NCBI GenBank assembly: GCA_963766295.1
Contig: CAVXYW010000002.1
Location: 620,001-684,000, forward strand
DNA: 64,000 nucleotides
Direction of reading: 5' to 3'
DNA from: JBBDRJ01 sp963766295
GTDB lineage: Bacteria > Actinomycetota > JAICYB01
In this document: positions 40,363 to 48,860 of the stretch, piece after piece
How the letters are laid out: every line of letters starts with the position of its first letter
How positions within the stretch are numbered: the first letter of the stretch is position 1
Translations under genes and position numbers: made by a program
Notes under the pieces: model-generated
The model's database searches: none
What the model was told of the DNA's origin: nothing
The model's input: the letters and a program-made list of their open reading frames with translations, nothing else

Positions 40363-41007
40363 CTAAGCCGCACTACCTCTGCCGACAGCCTCGACGCGCA
40401 CCGGGAAGGAGTATTCGATCTCGCCGCCGGCCCATCTCGGTCGAGCGTCGGGAACCATCGATTCCGCGAGTGAGCGCGCCGCTTGATTGTTGGTCAACAC
40501 GACGGCGGAAAGGTTCTCGATGCCGCGGTCGCGCGCGAGGCGAGTCAACCGGTTCATCAGTTTGCGCGCGATACCGCGGCGCTGGCAGTCGTCCTCAACG
40601 ATTACGGCGATCTCCGCGGTGGATGGGTCGTCCTTCAAGCGCTGGTAGTGGGCAACTCCGACGATCTCGCCGCCTACCGTGTACACGACACCTTCGTGCT
40701 TGTCGTGGTCGGCAACGGCGAACCATTCCAGGAATTTTCCGTCCAGTTGAGGCAGCTGCGTGAAGAAACGCCGGTAGACCGACTCGGGTGACAGCCGGTC
40801 GAACATGCGGACGAGAGCTCCGGCGTCTTCGGGTTCGACGGGCCTTATCCAGCCCGGTTCTTCGCAGCGAAGGTGTGCGATGGGATCCACCTCGTTCGCC
40901 TCCTTTCGTAGGTAGGCGTGTCCTATGAGGTTAACCCCGCGATCGGGCCCTTCTTCCGTGATGTGAAGTTCTTCACAGAGGGACCCGATTCTCAGACCCG
41001 CTAACAT
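40363..41007 (-). CDS. GNAT family N-acetyltransferase
   Basis: A 214-residue protein. The C-terminal 140 residues are a GNAT fold (WIRPVEPEDAGALVRMFDRL, acetyl-CoA loop region VEDDCQRRGIARKLMNRL, LTNNQAARSLAES). The first 50 residues (GPDRGVNLIGHAYLRKEANE) are an unassigned N-terminal addition. Acyl acceptor unknown; protein lysine or small molecules are both possible. Divergent from the rhodanese gene across 61 bases. Confidence 0.83.
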   Translation of the reverse strand: MLAGLRIGSLCEELHITEEGPDRGVNLIGHAYLRKEANEVDPIAHLRCEEPGWIRPVEPEDAGALVRMFDRLSPESVYRRFFTQLPQLDGKFLEWFAVADHDKHEGVVYTVGGEIVGVAHYQRLKDDPSTAEIAVIVEDDCQRRGIARKLMNRLTRLARDRGIENLSAVVLTNNQAARSLAESMVPDARPRWAGGEIEYSFPVRVEAVGRGSAA

Positions 41008-41068
41008 GAGTGGCCTCCCCGGAGCTCTCCCCCGAGCGCGAAAAGAACCTCAGACAAGGAGGAACCAC

Positions 41069-41912
41069 ATGGGCGATTACGCGAAGGAAGTGCTCGTTTC
41101 GACCGACTGGGTTGCCGAGCACCTAAGTGACCCCAACGTTGCTGTAGTCGAAGTGGACGAAGACACGGAGGCTTATGGCCGAGGCCACATCCCCGGGGCG
41201 ATCGCGTGGAACTGGCGTTCGGACCTTCAAGACCCCGTCCGTCGTGACTTCGTTTCGCGTGAAGACCTCGCGAAGCTCCTCGGGCGCGATGGCGTCACAA
41301 ACGACACTCAGATCGTTCTGTACGGCGGCAACAACAACTGGTTCGCCGCGTATGCCTACTGGTACCTCCAGTACTACGGCCACACAAATGCCAAGCTGAT
41401 GAACGGCGGACGCAAGAAGTGGGAGCTCGAAGGACGAGAGCTTTCGGACGAAGTCGCCAAGCGCGAGCCGACCACATACAACGCGGCCGAGCCGAATGCG
41501 GAGATCCGCGCGTTCCGCGACTACATCCGCGACAACATCGACAAGGTGAACCTCGTGGACGTGCGCTCACCACAGGAGTTCTCCGGCGAGCTGCTCGCAC
41601 CCCCGCACCTTCCGCAAGAGTCGGCCATGGTTCCGGGACACATCCCGGGAGCCAAGAACATCCCGTGGTCGAAAACCGTGCGCGAGGACGACGGCGCTTT
41701 CAAGTCCAGCGAAGAGCTCAAGGAGCTTTACGAGAGCGAAGGCGTAGACCTGAAGAAGGAAACGGTTGCCTACTGCCGCATCGGTGAGCGGTCGGCTCAC
41801 ACGTGGTTCGTCCTGCACGAGCTCCTCGGCGTGCCCGAACGTCCGCAACTACGACGGATCGTGGACGGAGTGGGGTTCTTTGGTCGGCGCCCCCGTAGAG
41901 AAGGGCGAATAG
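41069..41912 (+). CDS. Thiosulfate sulfurtransferase (tandem rhodanese), one frameshift
   Basis: Two-domain rhodanese, about 280 residues when repaired. Domain 1 (VLVSTDWVAEHLSDPNVAVV, GHIPGAIAWNWRSDL) is the inactive half. Domain 2 carries the catalytic loop AYCRIGERSAHTWF. After LHELLGV the frame breaks in the CCC at 41834-41836; removing one C gives NVRNYDGSWTEWGSLVGAP, the normal family end, and a stop at 41910-41912. Start ATG has AAGGAGGA upstream. Sulfur transfer from thiosulfate to cyanide or other acceptors. Confidence 0.9.
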
Positions 41913-41937
41913 GACGAATCCGGTGTAGACACATCGG

Positions 41938-42663
41938 ATGGCGAAGACACGCGGCGAGGAATCGCCGCCTGAAGAGCAGGCACCCGAGCCCGAGAAGCAC
42001 ACCAGTGCTTGGCGGATCGCGGCCGAGCTCCCGATCCTCATCGCGATAGCGCTGGCGATCACGCTCGTTCTCAAGGCTTTCGTGGTGCAGGCCTTCTACA
42101 TCGAGCAGCAGTCGATGCTGCCCACCCTGGATCCGGGCAACCGAGTGCTGGTCAGCAAGTTCCACTACCGCTTCGGTGATCCATCCCGCGGGGACGTCGT
42201 GATCTTCCGTGATCCCCGCGATCCATGCGATCAGCCCAACGACCTGCCCGATTGCAACCCCGGGATCGGCCGTCGTTTGTTCCGGTGGGTCGCCGGTACC
42301 TTCGGCCTGCCGACGGGCAAGGAGGATCTCGTGAAGCGGATCGTGGGCCTGCCGGGCGAGACCTTAGCCGTTCAGGGCGGACAGATCTACGTGTGCGACG
42401 AGCCCGGATGCCAGCCTTTGGATTCCGAGGGCCGCCCCAAGGACGGACGCATCGTCGAGTTCCCGCGCAACGGCGAAGAAGGGCCGCAGATAGACAACTC
42501 TGACGAGCCCGCGGTGACGATCCCTTCCGGCGAGTTCTTCGTCATGGGAGACAACCGTCGTCAATCGGCCGACAGCCGCGTATTCGGAACCGTGCCGGAG
42601 AAGGTGTTCGTGGGGAAGGTTTTCGTCCTCATCTGGCCCCCGGGGAGCTTCGGCGGCCTGTAA
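41938..42663 (+). CDS. lepB: Type I signal peptidase (first copy)
   Basis: A 241-residue S26 signal peptidase. One N-terminal transmembrane helix (ELPILIAIALAITLVLKAFV), catalytic Ser in IEQQSMLPTLDPGNRVLV, catalytic Lys in LVKRIVGLPGETLAV, box E GDNRRQSADSRVFG. Cleaves signal peptides on the outer face of the membrane. An acidic, Pro-rich cytoplasmic N-terminus precedes the helix. Followed by rplS after a 57-base leader. Confidence 0.96.
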   Translation: MAKTRGEESPPEEQAPEPEKHTSAWRIAAELPILIAIALAITLVLKAFVVQAFYIEQQSMLPTLDPGNRVLVSKFHYRFGDPSRGDVVIFRDPRDPCDQPNDLPDCNPGIGRRLFRWVAGTFGLPTGKEDLVKRIVGLPGETLAVQGGQIYVCDEPGCQPLDSEGRPKDGRIVEFPRNGEEGPQIDNSDEPAVTIPSGEFFVMGDNRRQSADSRVFGTVPEKVFVGKVFVLIWPPGSFGGL

Positions 42664-42666
42664 AAC

Positions 42667-42694
42667 CGCTAGAATCCCTCTGCACCTTCTAGCG
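42667..42694 (+). promoter_or_regulatory. Hairpin in the rplS leader
   Basis: CGCTAGAA (42667-42674) and TTCTAGCG (42687-42694) are a perfect 8-base inverted repeat with a 12-base loop, between lepB and rplS. It could be an L19 autoregulatory leader or an operator. Confidence 0.5.
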
Positions 42695-42720
42695 AATCCG
42701 ATGACCACCCCGTGACACTT

Positions 42721-43074
42721 ATGGCGAAGATCAACCTGTCCGACGCGATCGAGCGCGAGCTCATTCGCACAGACCTCCCGAACTTCGGGCCCGGCGACAC
42801 CATCAAGGTGAACGTCCGGGTCGTTGAGGGCAATCGTGAGCGCGTCCAGACGTTCCAGGGCGTGGTCATCCGTCGCCGCGGCGGCGGAGTTCGCGAGACG
42901 TTCACCGTTCGCAAGATCTCGTTCGGCGTGGGCGTCGAGCGGACGTTCCCGCTGCACTCGCCCTCGATCGCTTCGATCGAAGTGGTTTCCAGGGGCGCAG
43001 TCAGGCGAAGCAAGCTCTACTACCTCAGGGATCGGGTGGGGAAAGCAGCTCGGATCAAAGAAAAGCGGGACTGA
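42721..43074 (+). CDS. rplS: 50S ribosomal protein L19
   Basis: A 117-residue L19 located at the 30S-50S interface. Segments: FGPGDTIKVNVRVVEGNRER, VQTFQGVVIRRRGGGVRETF, GVGVERTFPLHSPSIASIEV, RGAVRRSKLYYLRDRVGKAA. ATG at 42721 chosen; an in-frame GTG three codons earlier is less likely. Its stop is 2 bases before the second lepB. Confidence 0.97.
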   Translation: MAKINLSDAIERELIRTDLPNFGPGDTIKVNVRVVEGNRERVQTFQGVVIRRRGGGVRETFTVRKISFGVGVERTFPLHSPSIASIEVVSRGAVRRSKLYYLRDRVGKAARIKEKRD

Positions 43075-43076
43075 GC

Positions 43077-43811
43077 TTGTCGCAGCCCCAGGAGGTTTTC
43101 GCTCCGGCGCCCGCGGATGGCCTGCCGAAGCACAGGCGTCGTCGCGGTGCCCTTCGATTCCTGAAAGAGCTCCCCGTCCTCATCGCGATAGCTCTCGGCA
43201 TCGCGCTGCTCATCAAGGCTTTCCTGATCCAGGCCTTCTACATCCCGTCGGCTTCGATGGAGCCGACGCTGGACGTGGGGGACCGCGTACTCGTGAACAA
43301 GCTCAGCTACCGGCTGGGTGATCCGGAGCGGGGGGACATCATCGTCTTCCGCGACCCGTACCCTGATCCCTGCGATGCCGACGGCGACACACCGGGCTGC
43401 GACGAGAGCGTCCTCAAGCGTTCCCTCAATTGGGTGGCCGAGGTTTTCGGTCTGCCCACCGGTGATACGCGCGACTTCATCAAGCGCATCGTTGCGCTGC
43501 CCGGCGAAACGGTCGCTATTCAAGACGGCGAGGTATTTGTCTGTGATGACCCCGGGTGCCGCCCGCTCGACAGCGACGGCGAAGTACTCGATGGACGAAG
43601 GGTCGACTTCCCCAGAACCTCAGACGAAGGACCGGTGCTGGACGATGACACTCAGGCCGCCTTCGAGGTGCCCGAAGACGGGTACTACGTGCTTGGGGAC
43701 AACCGCTCGAATTCCTCCGACAGCCGGACGTTCCGTGCTATCGAACGCGACGAGATCATCGGCAAGGCCTTCGTCCTCGTCTGGCCGGCCACTCGCTTCA
43801 ACACGCTTTAA
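43077..43811 (+). CDS. lepB: Type I signal peptidase (second copy)
   Basis: A 244-residue S26 signal peptidase paralogue of the gene at 41938. Helix ELPVLIAIALGIALLIKAFL, catalytic Ser in IPSASMEPTLDVGDRVLVNK, Lys in FIKRIVALPGETVAI, GDNRSNSSDSRTF. Both copies share a CDxPGCxPLD insertion that could form a disulfide. TTG start 2 bases after the rplS stop. Two signal peptidases flanking rplS suggest a local duplication, probably with different substrate preferences. Confidence 0.96.
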   Translation: MSQPQEVFAPAPADGLPKHRRRRGALRFLKELPVLIAIALGIALLIKAFLIQAFYIPSASMEPTLDVGDRVLVNKLSYRLGDPERGDIIVFRDPYPDPCDADGDTPGCDESVLKRSLNWVAEVFGLPTGDTRDFIKRIVALPGETVAIQDGEVFVCDDPGCRPLDSDGEVLDGRRVDFPRTSDEGPVLDDDTQAAFEVPEDGYYVLGDNRSNSSDSRTFRAIERDEIIGKAFVLVWPATRFNTL

Positions 43812-43828
43812 GCGCTCCGGAGATATGC

Positions 43829-44587
43829 GTGGCCGGTAGTCCGACCGAGCGCAAACCTGCGAAGCCGCACAAGAAAGCATCGGCGCGCAGGAAACCCGCG
43901 AAGCGCAAGAGCAAAGCGCGGCGGTCGGTCGCCAAGAAGGCCGCGCTGAAACGGGTGCCTCGCGTCCCGGCCGGAAGGCTCGAGGAGATCCTCCGGCGGC
44001 AGGGGTTCCGGTTCGTTGCCGGTGTGGATGAAGTCGGACGCGGAGCCCTGGCCGGTCCGTTGTTGTGCGCGGCGGTGACGCTTGATACCGAATGCATCCC
44101 CGCTGATCTGTTCGATTCCAAGATGTTGGAACCGGAAGAACGAGAAGCCAGGGCGGCCGACATCTTGCGTCTGGCCGTCGCCATCTCGTATGTCGTGGTC
44201 GATTCCGAGGACATCGACGACCAGCGACTGGGTGTTTCGAATCTGGCGGCGCTGCGAAGGGCGGTGCAGAAGCTTGCGCCCCGTCCCGACTACGTCATCA
44301 GCGATCACTTCCCGTTGGACGAGAGGCAAGAGTCACCACACGTGAGCTTGCCCAAGGCCGATGCGATGTCGGCAGCGGTGGCCGCGGCCTCGATCGTGGC
44401 CAAGGTGTCCCGCGACGCGTTCATGGCCAAGCTCGACGCCGAGCATCCCGGCTACAACTTCACGTCCAACAAGGGTTACGGCTCGGACGAGCACTGGGCG
44501 GCCATACGCGCGCTGGGCCCCTCACCGGTGCACCGGCGCTCGTTTAGAGGCGTTGCCTCCTACCAGCCTTCCCTCGCCGATCTCTAG
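43829..44587 (+). CDS. rnhB: Ribonuclease HII
   Basis: A 252-residue RNase HII that removes ribonucleotides from DNA. Catalytic DEDD set: Asp/Glu in VAGVDEVGRGALAGPL, Asp in YVISDHFPL, and a later acidic residue in the C-terminal HPGYNFTSNKGYGSDEHW region. The first 45 residues are an unusual Lys/Arg/Ala-rich extension (KPHKKASARRKPAKRKSKAR) that probably binds nucleic acid. GTG start with GGAG upstream. Confidence 0.94.
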   Translation: MAGSPTERKPAKPHKKASARRKPAKRKSKARRSVAKKAALKRVPRVPAGRLEEILRRQGFRFVAGVDEVGRGALAGPLLCAAVTLDTECIPADLFDSKMLEPEEREARAADILRLAVAISYVVVDSEDIDDQRLGVSNLAALRRAVQKLAPRPDYVISDHFPLDERQESPHVSLPKADAMSAAVAAASIVAKVSRDAFMAKLDAEHPGYNFTSNKGYGSDEHWAAIRALGPSPVHRRSFRGVASYQPSLADL

Positions 44588-44677
44588 GGCTTCTAGGCGC
44601 AAAATCCTGGGGAAAATCGTTGCCCCGGTGATAGATTTGCCATTGGATCTGTCTGTTTACGGCTGGGGGGTGAGGTT

Positions 44678-45010
44678 ATGTCCACCGAGGATCTCGAGAA
44701 GTACGAGACCGAGATGGAGCTCCAGCTGTACAAGGAATACCGCGACGTCCTGCCGATGTTCCGATACGTGGTGGAGACCGAGCGTCGTTTCTATCTGTGT
44801 AACGACGTCGACCTGAAGATCCAAGGTGAGGACCGCCAGGTCTACTTCCAGCTCGAGCTCGCCGATGCCTGGGTCTGGGACATGTACCGGCCCGCCAGGT
44901 TCGTCTCCAACGTTCGCGTCCTTACCTTCCGCGATGTGAACGTCGAGGAGCTAACGAAGGACAGCTCCGCTATCGAGGAGCTGGCGCGGGAGCTCGGCAC
45001 GAACGAGTAG
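44678..45010 (+). CDS. DUF2469 protein
   Basis: A 110-residue cytosolic protein (EDLEKYETEMELQLYKEYRD, VLPMFRYVVETERRFYLCND). DUF2469 is nearly restricted to actinobacteria and normally follows rnhB, as here. Function unknown. The 90 bases upstream hold no gene; the start is preceded by a weak GAGG. Confidence 0.93.
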   Translation: MSTEDLEKYETEMELQLYKEYRDVLPMFRYVVETERRFYLCNDVDLKIQGEDRQVYFQLELADAWVWDMYRPARFVSNVRVLTFRDVNVEELTKDSSAIEELARELGTNE

Positions 45011-45053
45011 CTGGGCCGTAGCGCGCGCCGGTCTTTAATCGAAGGGGGCCACC

Positions 45054-45440
45054 TTGGGTGATTCGAATGCCGACCTCGTCCGCGAGAACTTCGCCCGCTT
45101 CGCGCGGGGCGAAGGTGAAGCTGTTTATGCGACGTGGGCCGACGATGCCGTTTGGCACATCTTGGACGCGAGTCGTTATCGAGGTGATTACACGCGAGAC
45201 GAGTACTTCGCCTTGCTCGCCGGCAATTGGGCGACTGATGTAACCGACTACAGGTTCGAAGTCGAGGTCTGCGAGTCCTTCGGCGAGGAGCTGGTTGTGG
45301 CTTATCTCAAGAGTTCCGGAGTATCCGTAGACGGACCGATAGACGAGAACGGCGGATTGATGATCTATCGCGTCGTAAACGGAAAGGTCGCGGAAGGCTG
45401 GGCTCTCAGCCGCGGAAAAGACGCGAAGACAGGGTTCTGA
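45054..45440 (+). CDS. SnoaL-like / NTF2-fold protein
   Basis: A 128-residue NTF2-superfamily protein (LVRENFARFARGEGEAVYAT, WADDAVWHILDASRYRGDYT, GLMIYRVVNGKVAEGWALSR). Third member of this fold in the window. TTG start following AGGGGG. Function unknown; inserted between the conserved DUF2469 and yraN genes. Confidence 0.75.
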   Translation: MGDSNADLVRENFARFARGEGEAVYATWADDAVWHILDASRYRGDYTRDEYFALLAGNWATDVTDYRFEVEVCESFGEELVVAYLKSSGVSVDGPIDENGGLMIYRVVNGKVAEGWALSRGKDAKTGF

Positions 45441-45506
45441 CGGGCTGACCCCCAGCGTCTGAGGCGGTGAGAAGTGTTGTCGGTACCCCTCCCTACGCTC
45501 CTGGGG

Positions 45507-45863
45507 ATGCGGGCGCAACAAACGGGGACCCTAGGCGAGCAGGCTGCATGCGATGCCCTGGAACAGCAGGGCTATCAGATCGTCCACCGCAACTACCGCG
45601 TGCGCGGCGGTGAGCTCGACATCGTTTGCGAGCACGGCGGCACGCTCGTTTTCTGTGAGGTCAAGACCAGGACGTCGGCCGTCTTCGGCCTGCCCGAAGA
45701 GGCGATCACGGCTGACAAGCGGCGGAGGCTCCGCCGGCTCGCGCTCGAGTACATGCATCGAGAGGGTCGCCGCTCGCACGGGGCGCTCCGGTTCGACGTG
45801 ATCTCGGTGGCGGTTTCCGATGGCCGGGTGGGAGAGTTGCGCCACCTGGTCAATGCCTTCTAG
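45507..45863 (+). CDS. yraN: YraN family (UPF0102) endonuclease-like protein
   Basis: A 118-residue protein with the restriction-endonuclease-like core: GTLGEQAACDALEQQGYQIV, RNYRVRGGELDIVCEH and LVFCEVKTRTS (D...ExK metal site). Role in DNA metabolism or recombination is suspected but unproven. Start ATG at 45507 fits the family; a longer start at 45474 is possible. Usual neighbour of rnhB/comM/dprA. Overlaps the following kinase by 11 bases. Confidence 0.9.
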   Translation: MRAQQTGTLGEQAACDALEQQGYQIVHRNYRVRGGELDIVCEHGGTLVFCEVKTRTSAVFGLPEEAITADKRRRLRRLALEYMHREGRRSHGALRFDVISVAVSDGRVGELRHLVNAF

Positions 45864-46770
45864 AACGCGTTCGTGGCGCGCCCCCGGGCGCGTGAACATC
45901 ATCGGCGAGCACATCGACTATCTCGGCGGGACGGTTCTGCCGTTCGCCTGCGACCTGGAGCTGGTTGTGGAAGCGACGCCTCGTCCGGACTCTTTGGTGA
46001 AGTTTTCGTCGCCGGACGCATCACCGGATCCATACGTGCGCGGTGTCGTGCAGGCACTCGAGGAAAGCGGGATCGAATCCTTCGGTTGCGAGGGGACTAT
46101 CAGCTCGTCGATTCCAGTCGGTGCAGGGTTGTCCTCATCGGCCGCGGTGACGGCCGGGATCGCGCTCGCCGTGAGCAACGGCGCAAAGCTCACTCCTTCT
46201 GTCTTGCAACGCGCAGAGATCATCGCCAGCGGAGTCCGAGGCGGCCTCATGGATCAGACGTCGGTTCTCGAAGGACGAGCCGGCCACGCATTGCTTCTCG
46301 ATTGCGCGACCGAAACCTTCGATTACATTGCGATCCCCGAATCGGTCGCGTTCGTTGTGATCGATACGGGAACGCGCCGTGAGCTCGCCGACGGACGCTA
46401 CGCGCAGCGCAAGGACGAAGCCGAGTCCGGTCATCCGAAACGGCGCTTGCACACCGACAGCGAGCAACGCCGCGTGTTCGACGCCGTCGACGCGTTGCGT
46501 GCGGGCGACGTCGCTTCGCTCGGCGCGCTCGTCTCCGCATCGCACGCCTCCCTCAGCGACAACTTCGAGGTCTCGTCCGAAGCGCTGGACGCTGCCGTGC
46601 GCCGTGCCGAGTCTCACCCGCGTTGTCACGGTGCTCGTCTGGTGGGTGCAGGTTTCGCCGGGTGCGTGCTGGCTGTGGTGGAAAAGGACGGCGACGTCGA
46701 AGTTGCCGAGATGTTCGAGCGGGCCTATTCCGTGCGAGCCGTCGACGGGGCGGGACCTAGCGGGGTCTAA
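45853..46770 (+). CDS. GHMP kinase, galactokinase-like
   Basis: A 305-residue GHMP sugar kinase. Motif 1 RAPGRVNIIGEHIDYLGGTV (galactokinase signature), motif 2 SSIPVGAGLSSSAAVTAGIA (ATP loop), GLMDQTSVLEGRAGHALLLD (catalytic region), and motif 3 GARLVGAGFAGCVLAV. It is shorter than usual galactokinases (350-390), mainly in the middle. Phosphorylates galactose or a related sugar. ATG chosen inside the yraN 3' end. The last 14 bases overlap a convergent gene. Confidence 0.88.
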   Translation: MPSRTRSWRAPGRVNIIGEHIDYLGGTVLPFACDLELVVEATPRPDSLVKFSSPDASPDPYVRGVVQALEESGIESFGCEGTISSSIPVGAGLSSSAAVTAGIALAVSNGAKLTPSVLQRAEIIASGVRGGLMDQTSVLEGRAGHALLLDCATETFDYIAIPESVAFVVIDTGTRRELADGRYAQRKDEAESGHPKRRLHTDSEQRRVFDAVDALRAGDVASLGALVSASHASLSDNFEVSSEALDAAVRRAESHPRCHGARLVGAGFAGCVLAVVEKDGDVEVAEMFERAYSVRAVDGAGPSGV

Positions 46771-47062
46771 AGAGTTCCCAGAAACGCGTCTTGAAGCTCG
46801 CGACGTCGTCGGGATCGATCCGCATCTCGGCTTCTTCACCGGCGCCACCGATGGCGACGGTTCGTGTTTCGAACTCGCAGAGCATGCTCATCGTCTCGGC
46901 GTCCGGTTTCCAGATCACCACTACATCGCAGCCGATCTGGGTCGCCTCTTCGGCGGCGGTCACGGTGGCAACGATGTCGTACTCCAGAGATGAGAGCTGC
47001 TTGCGCAGCTCGAGGTGCTTGTCCTCAGGAGCGACGATGACGACCTTCGGGATCTTGCACAC
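46757..47062 (-). CDS. Small protein of unknown function
   Basis: A 101-residue protein (KVVIVAPEDKHLELRKQLSS, LEYDIVATVTAAEEATQIGC, DVVVIWKPDAETMSM) with alternating beta strands and helices like a small Rossmann or receiver-like fold; the phosphoacceptor pattern of response regulators is not complete. GTG start 1 base after the L,D-transpeptidase stop, so co-transcribed. I do not recognise the family. Confidence 0.65.
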   Translation of the reverse strand: MCKIPKVVIVAPEDKHLELRKQLSSLEYDIVATVTAAEEATQIGCDVVVIWKPDAETMSMLCEFETRTVAIGGAGEEAEMRIDPDDVASFKTRFWELFRPR

Positions 47063-47063
47063 G

Positions 47064-47897
47064 TCAGGGGATGATGAAGACCGGCGTGGCCACGGGAACC
47101 ATCTCGAACAGTGCCTCCACGTCCGGACGCTTCATCCGGATGCAACCATGACTGGCTCGCCGTCCGATGGTCGAGGGTTGCGGTGTCCCATGGATCACCA
47201 ACGCTCCTCGATCCAGACGAAGCGCGCGAGTGCCCAGAGGGTTGCGGGGGCCGGGAGCGATGTAAGAAGGCATCCCGCGTGCCCAGGCTGATCCGGGATT
47301 GCGCCACGTCGGATTCTTGGCCTTCGACTTCACGTAGTAGGCACCGGGTGGAGTTGGGAATCGGAGAGCGCCGACGCCGACGGGGAAGTGCTGGGTCAAC
47401 TCGGATCCCTTGTAGAGATCGAGACGGAATTCTTTGAGGCTCACGACGATCGCGTTCGTCGGTGCCGCTTGTGCGGCCACGGGACGAGTCGGGACCTTCA
47501 GGTTCGAACGCGAACCGCGAAGCGCACGGAGGAGCATCGACTTCATCCCCGCTGGATCGATCTCGACGCCCGGAGTTCCAGGTTTTAGCAAGACTCGATG
47601 GTCGGGCTGGAGCTCGTAGGTTCCGGGGTTGCCCGTCTGACCGAAGGATTGCTGGAGCTTGGTGATTGCGGTATCGAGCTTGGCTTCGTCCACCGATAGG
47701 CCTTCGTCTGTACGGCGGGCGCCGAGCTCGGCCGCAGTCACACGGATCGGACCTTTCGGGCTAGAGAACTCGAATACCGGCAACGCGTACGCCGAGGACG
47801 GCGTTCCGGACACCGCTACCAATGCGGCAGCGGCGGGTGCCAACGTCGCTATGGCGAGGATGACGATCAGAGTCCTGCGCACGAGCAGATTGTCCAC
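47064..47897 (-). CDS. L,D-transpeptidase (YkuD) with N-terminal peptidoglycan-binding-type domain
   Basis: A 277-residue exported cell-wall enzyme. Signal anchor (TLIVILAIATLAPAAAALVA), then a helical/PG_binding_4-like domain (about 45-140), then YkuD: AIVVSLKEFRLDLYKGSEL, FPVGVGALRFPTPPGAYYV and the catalytic HGTPQPSTIGRRASHGCIRM (His, Ser, Cys). Forms 3-3 peptide cross-links. Start ATG at 47897. Followed directly by the small unknown gene. Confidence 0.93.
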   Translation of the reverse strand: MDNLLVRRTLIVILAIATLAPAAAALVAVSGTPSSAYALPVFEFSSPKGPIRVTAAELGARRTDEGLSVDEAKLDTAITKLQQSFGQTGNPGTYELQPDHRVLLKPGTPGVEIDPAGMKSMLLRALRGSRSNLKVPTRPVAAQAAPTNAIVVSLKEFRLDLYKGSELTQHFPVGVGALRFPTPPGAYYVKSKAKNPTWRNPGSAWARGMPSYIAPGPRNPLGTRALRLDRGALVIHGTPQPSTIGRRASHGCIRMKRPDVEALFEMVPVATPVFIIP

Positions 47898-47930
47898 GAC
47901 AACAAGGACTTCCGCACGGCAATATGCACC

Positions 47931-48857
47931 GTGGGAAGAAAGGGCCTCGGCTACATAGCTGTCTCCAGCGCGGCCGTCCTTTGGGCGATCGGCGGAACGT
48001 ATGCCAGCGAGCTGATCGACCGAGGCGCGTCCTTCGTTGAGCTGACAGAAGCTCGCGCATGGATCACGGCTCTCGCGCTGGTACTCGTGTCGGTGATCAG
48101 AAGAGAGGCCGCGCAGCCCGCCCGCGAATCGGCTCCGATGTGGTTGGTCGTCCTTTTCGGATGTTCCATAGCGACGGCGAACCTGACGTATTACGCGTCG
48201 CTTTCGCGCTTACCCGTAGCAATTGCGATAACGGTTCAGTACACCGCTCCCGGGCTGGTGGTGATTTGGCTCGTTTTGAAGGGGCGCGAGCGTCCGTCTC
48301 GGCGTGTGTGGGGTGCTCTCGTTGGCGCAATCGTGGGCGTAGCGCTACTTGCCGAGCTTCCCGTCCTTGTGTCGGAGGGAAACCTGCGCTTGGACGCGAT
48401 CGGATTGCTAATCGCTGGGATATCGGCGTTTGCGTTCGCGACGTACATCCTGAGTGGCGAGCGCGTCGGCAAGGCTCTAGGTGCACGCGGTTCGGTCCTA
48501 CGCGGCTTCCTTGTGTCGAGCGTGATCTGGATCGTCGTGCAAGCCGTTAGAGGGCGGCCGGACACACTTCTCGACACGTCGTTCCTTCCAGGTGTGGTCT
48601 TCCTCGCCGTCGCGACGACGATCGCGCCGTTCCTGCTCTTCGTGTGGGGGTTGGAACATGTGCGTCCGTCGGAAGCGGGAATCGTTTCGACGCTGGAGCC
48701 GCTGGCTGCCGCGCTCTTCGCCTTCATATGGCTCGATCAATCGCTGAGCGGTTGGCAGCTCGCCGGTGCGGCGCTGGTTCTTGCCGGCATCACTGTGGTG
48801 CAGACGGAACGCCCGGGCTCGAAAGACGTATTGGCGAAGCGTGCCGCCATCGAATAG
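47931..48857 (+). CDS. EamA/DMT family transporter
   Basis: A 308-residue ten-helix drug/metabolite transporter built from two EamA repeats (GYIAVSSAAVLWAIGGTYAS, LTYYASLSRLPVAIAITVQY and FLLFVWGLEHVRPSEAGIVS, TLEPLAAALFAFIWLDQSLS). Probably exports amino acids or metabolites; substrate unknown. GTG start. Its stop is 3 bases from that of the convergent DUF2993 gene. Confidence 0.92.
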   Translation: MGRKGLGYIAVSSAAVLWAIGGTYASELIDRGASFVELTEARAWITALALVLVSVIRREAAQPARESAPMWLVVLFGCSIATANLTYYASLSRLPVAIAITVQYTAPGLVVIWLVLKGRERPSRRVWGALVGAIVGVALLAELPVLVSEGNLRLDAIGLLIAGISAFAFATYILSGERVGKALGARGSVLRGFLVSSVIWIVVQAVRGRPDTLLDTSFLPGVVFLAVATTIAPFLLFVWGLEHVRPSEAGIVSTLEPLAAALFAFIWLDQSLSGWQLAGAALVLAGITVVQTERPGSKDVLAKRAAIE

Positions 48858-48860
48858 GCG

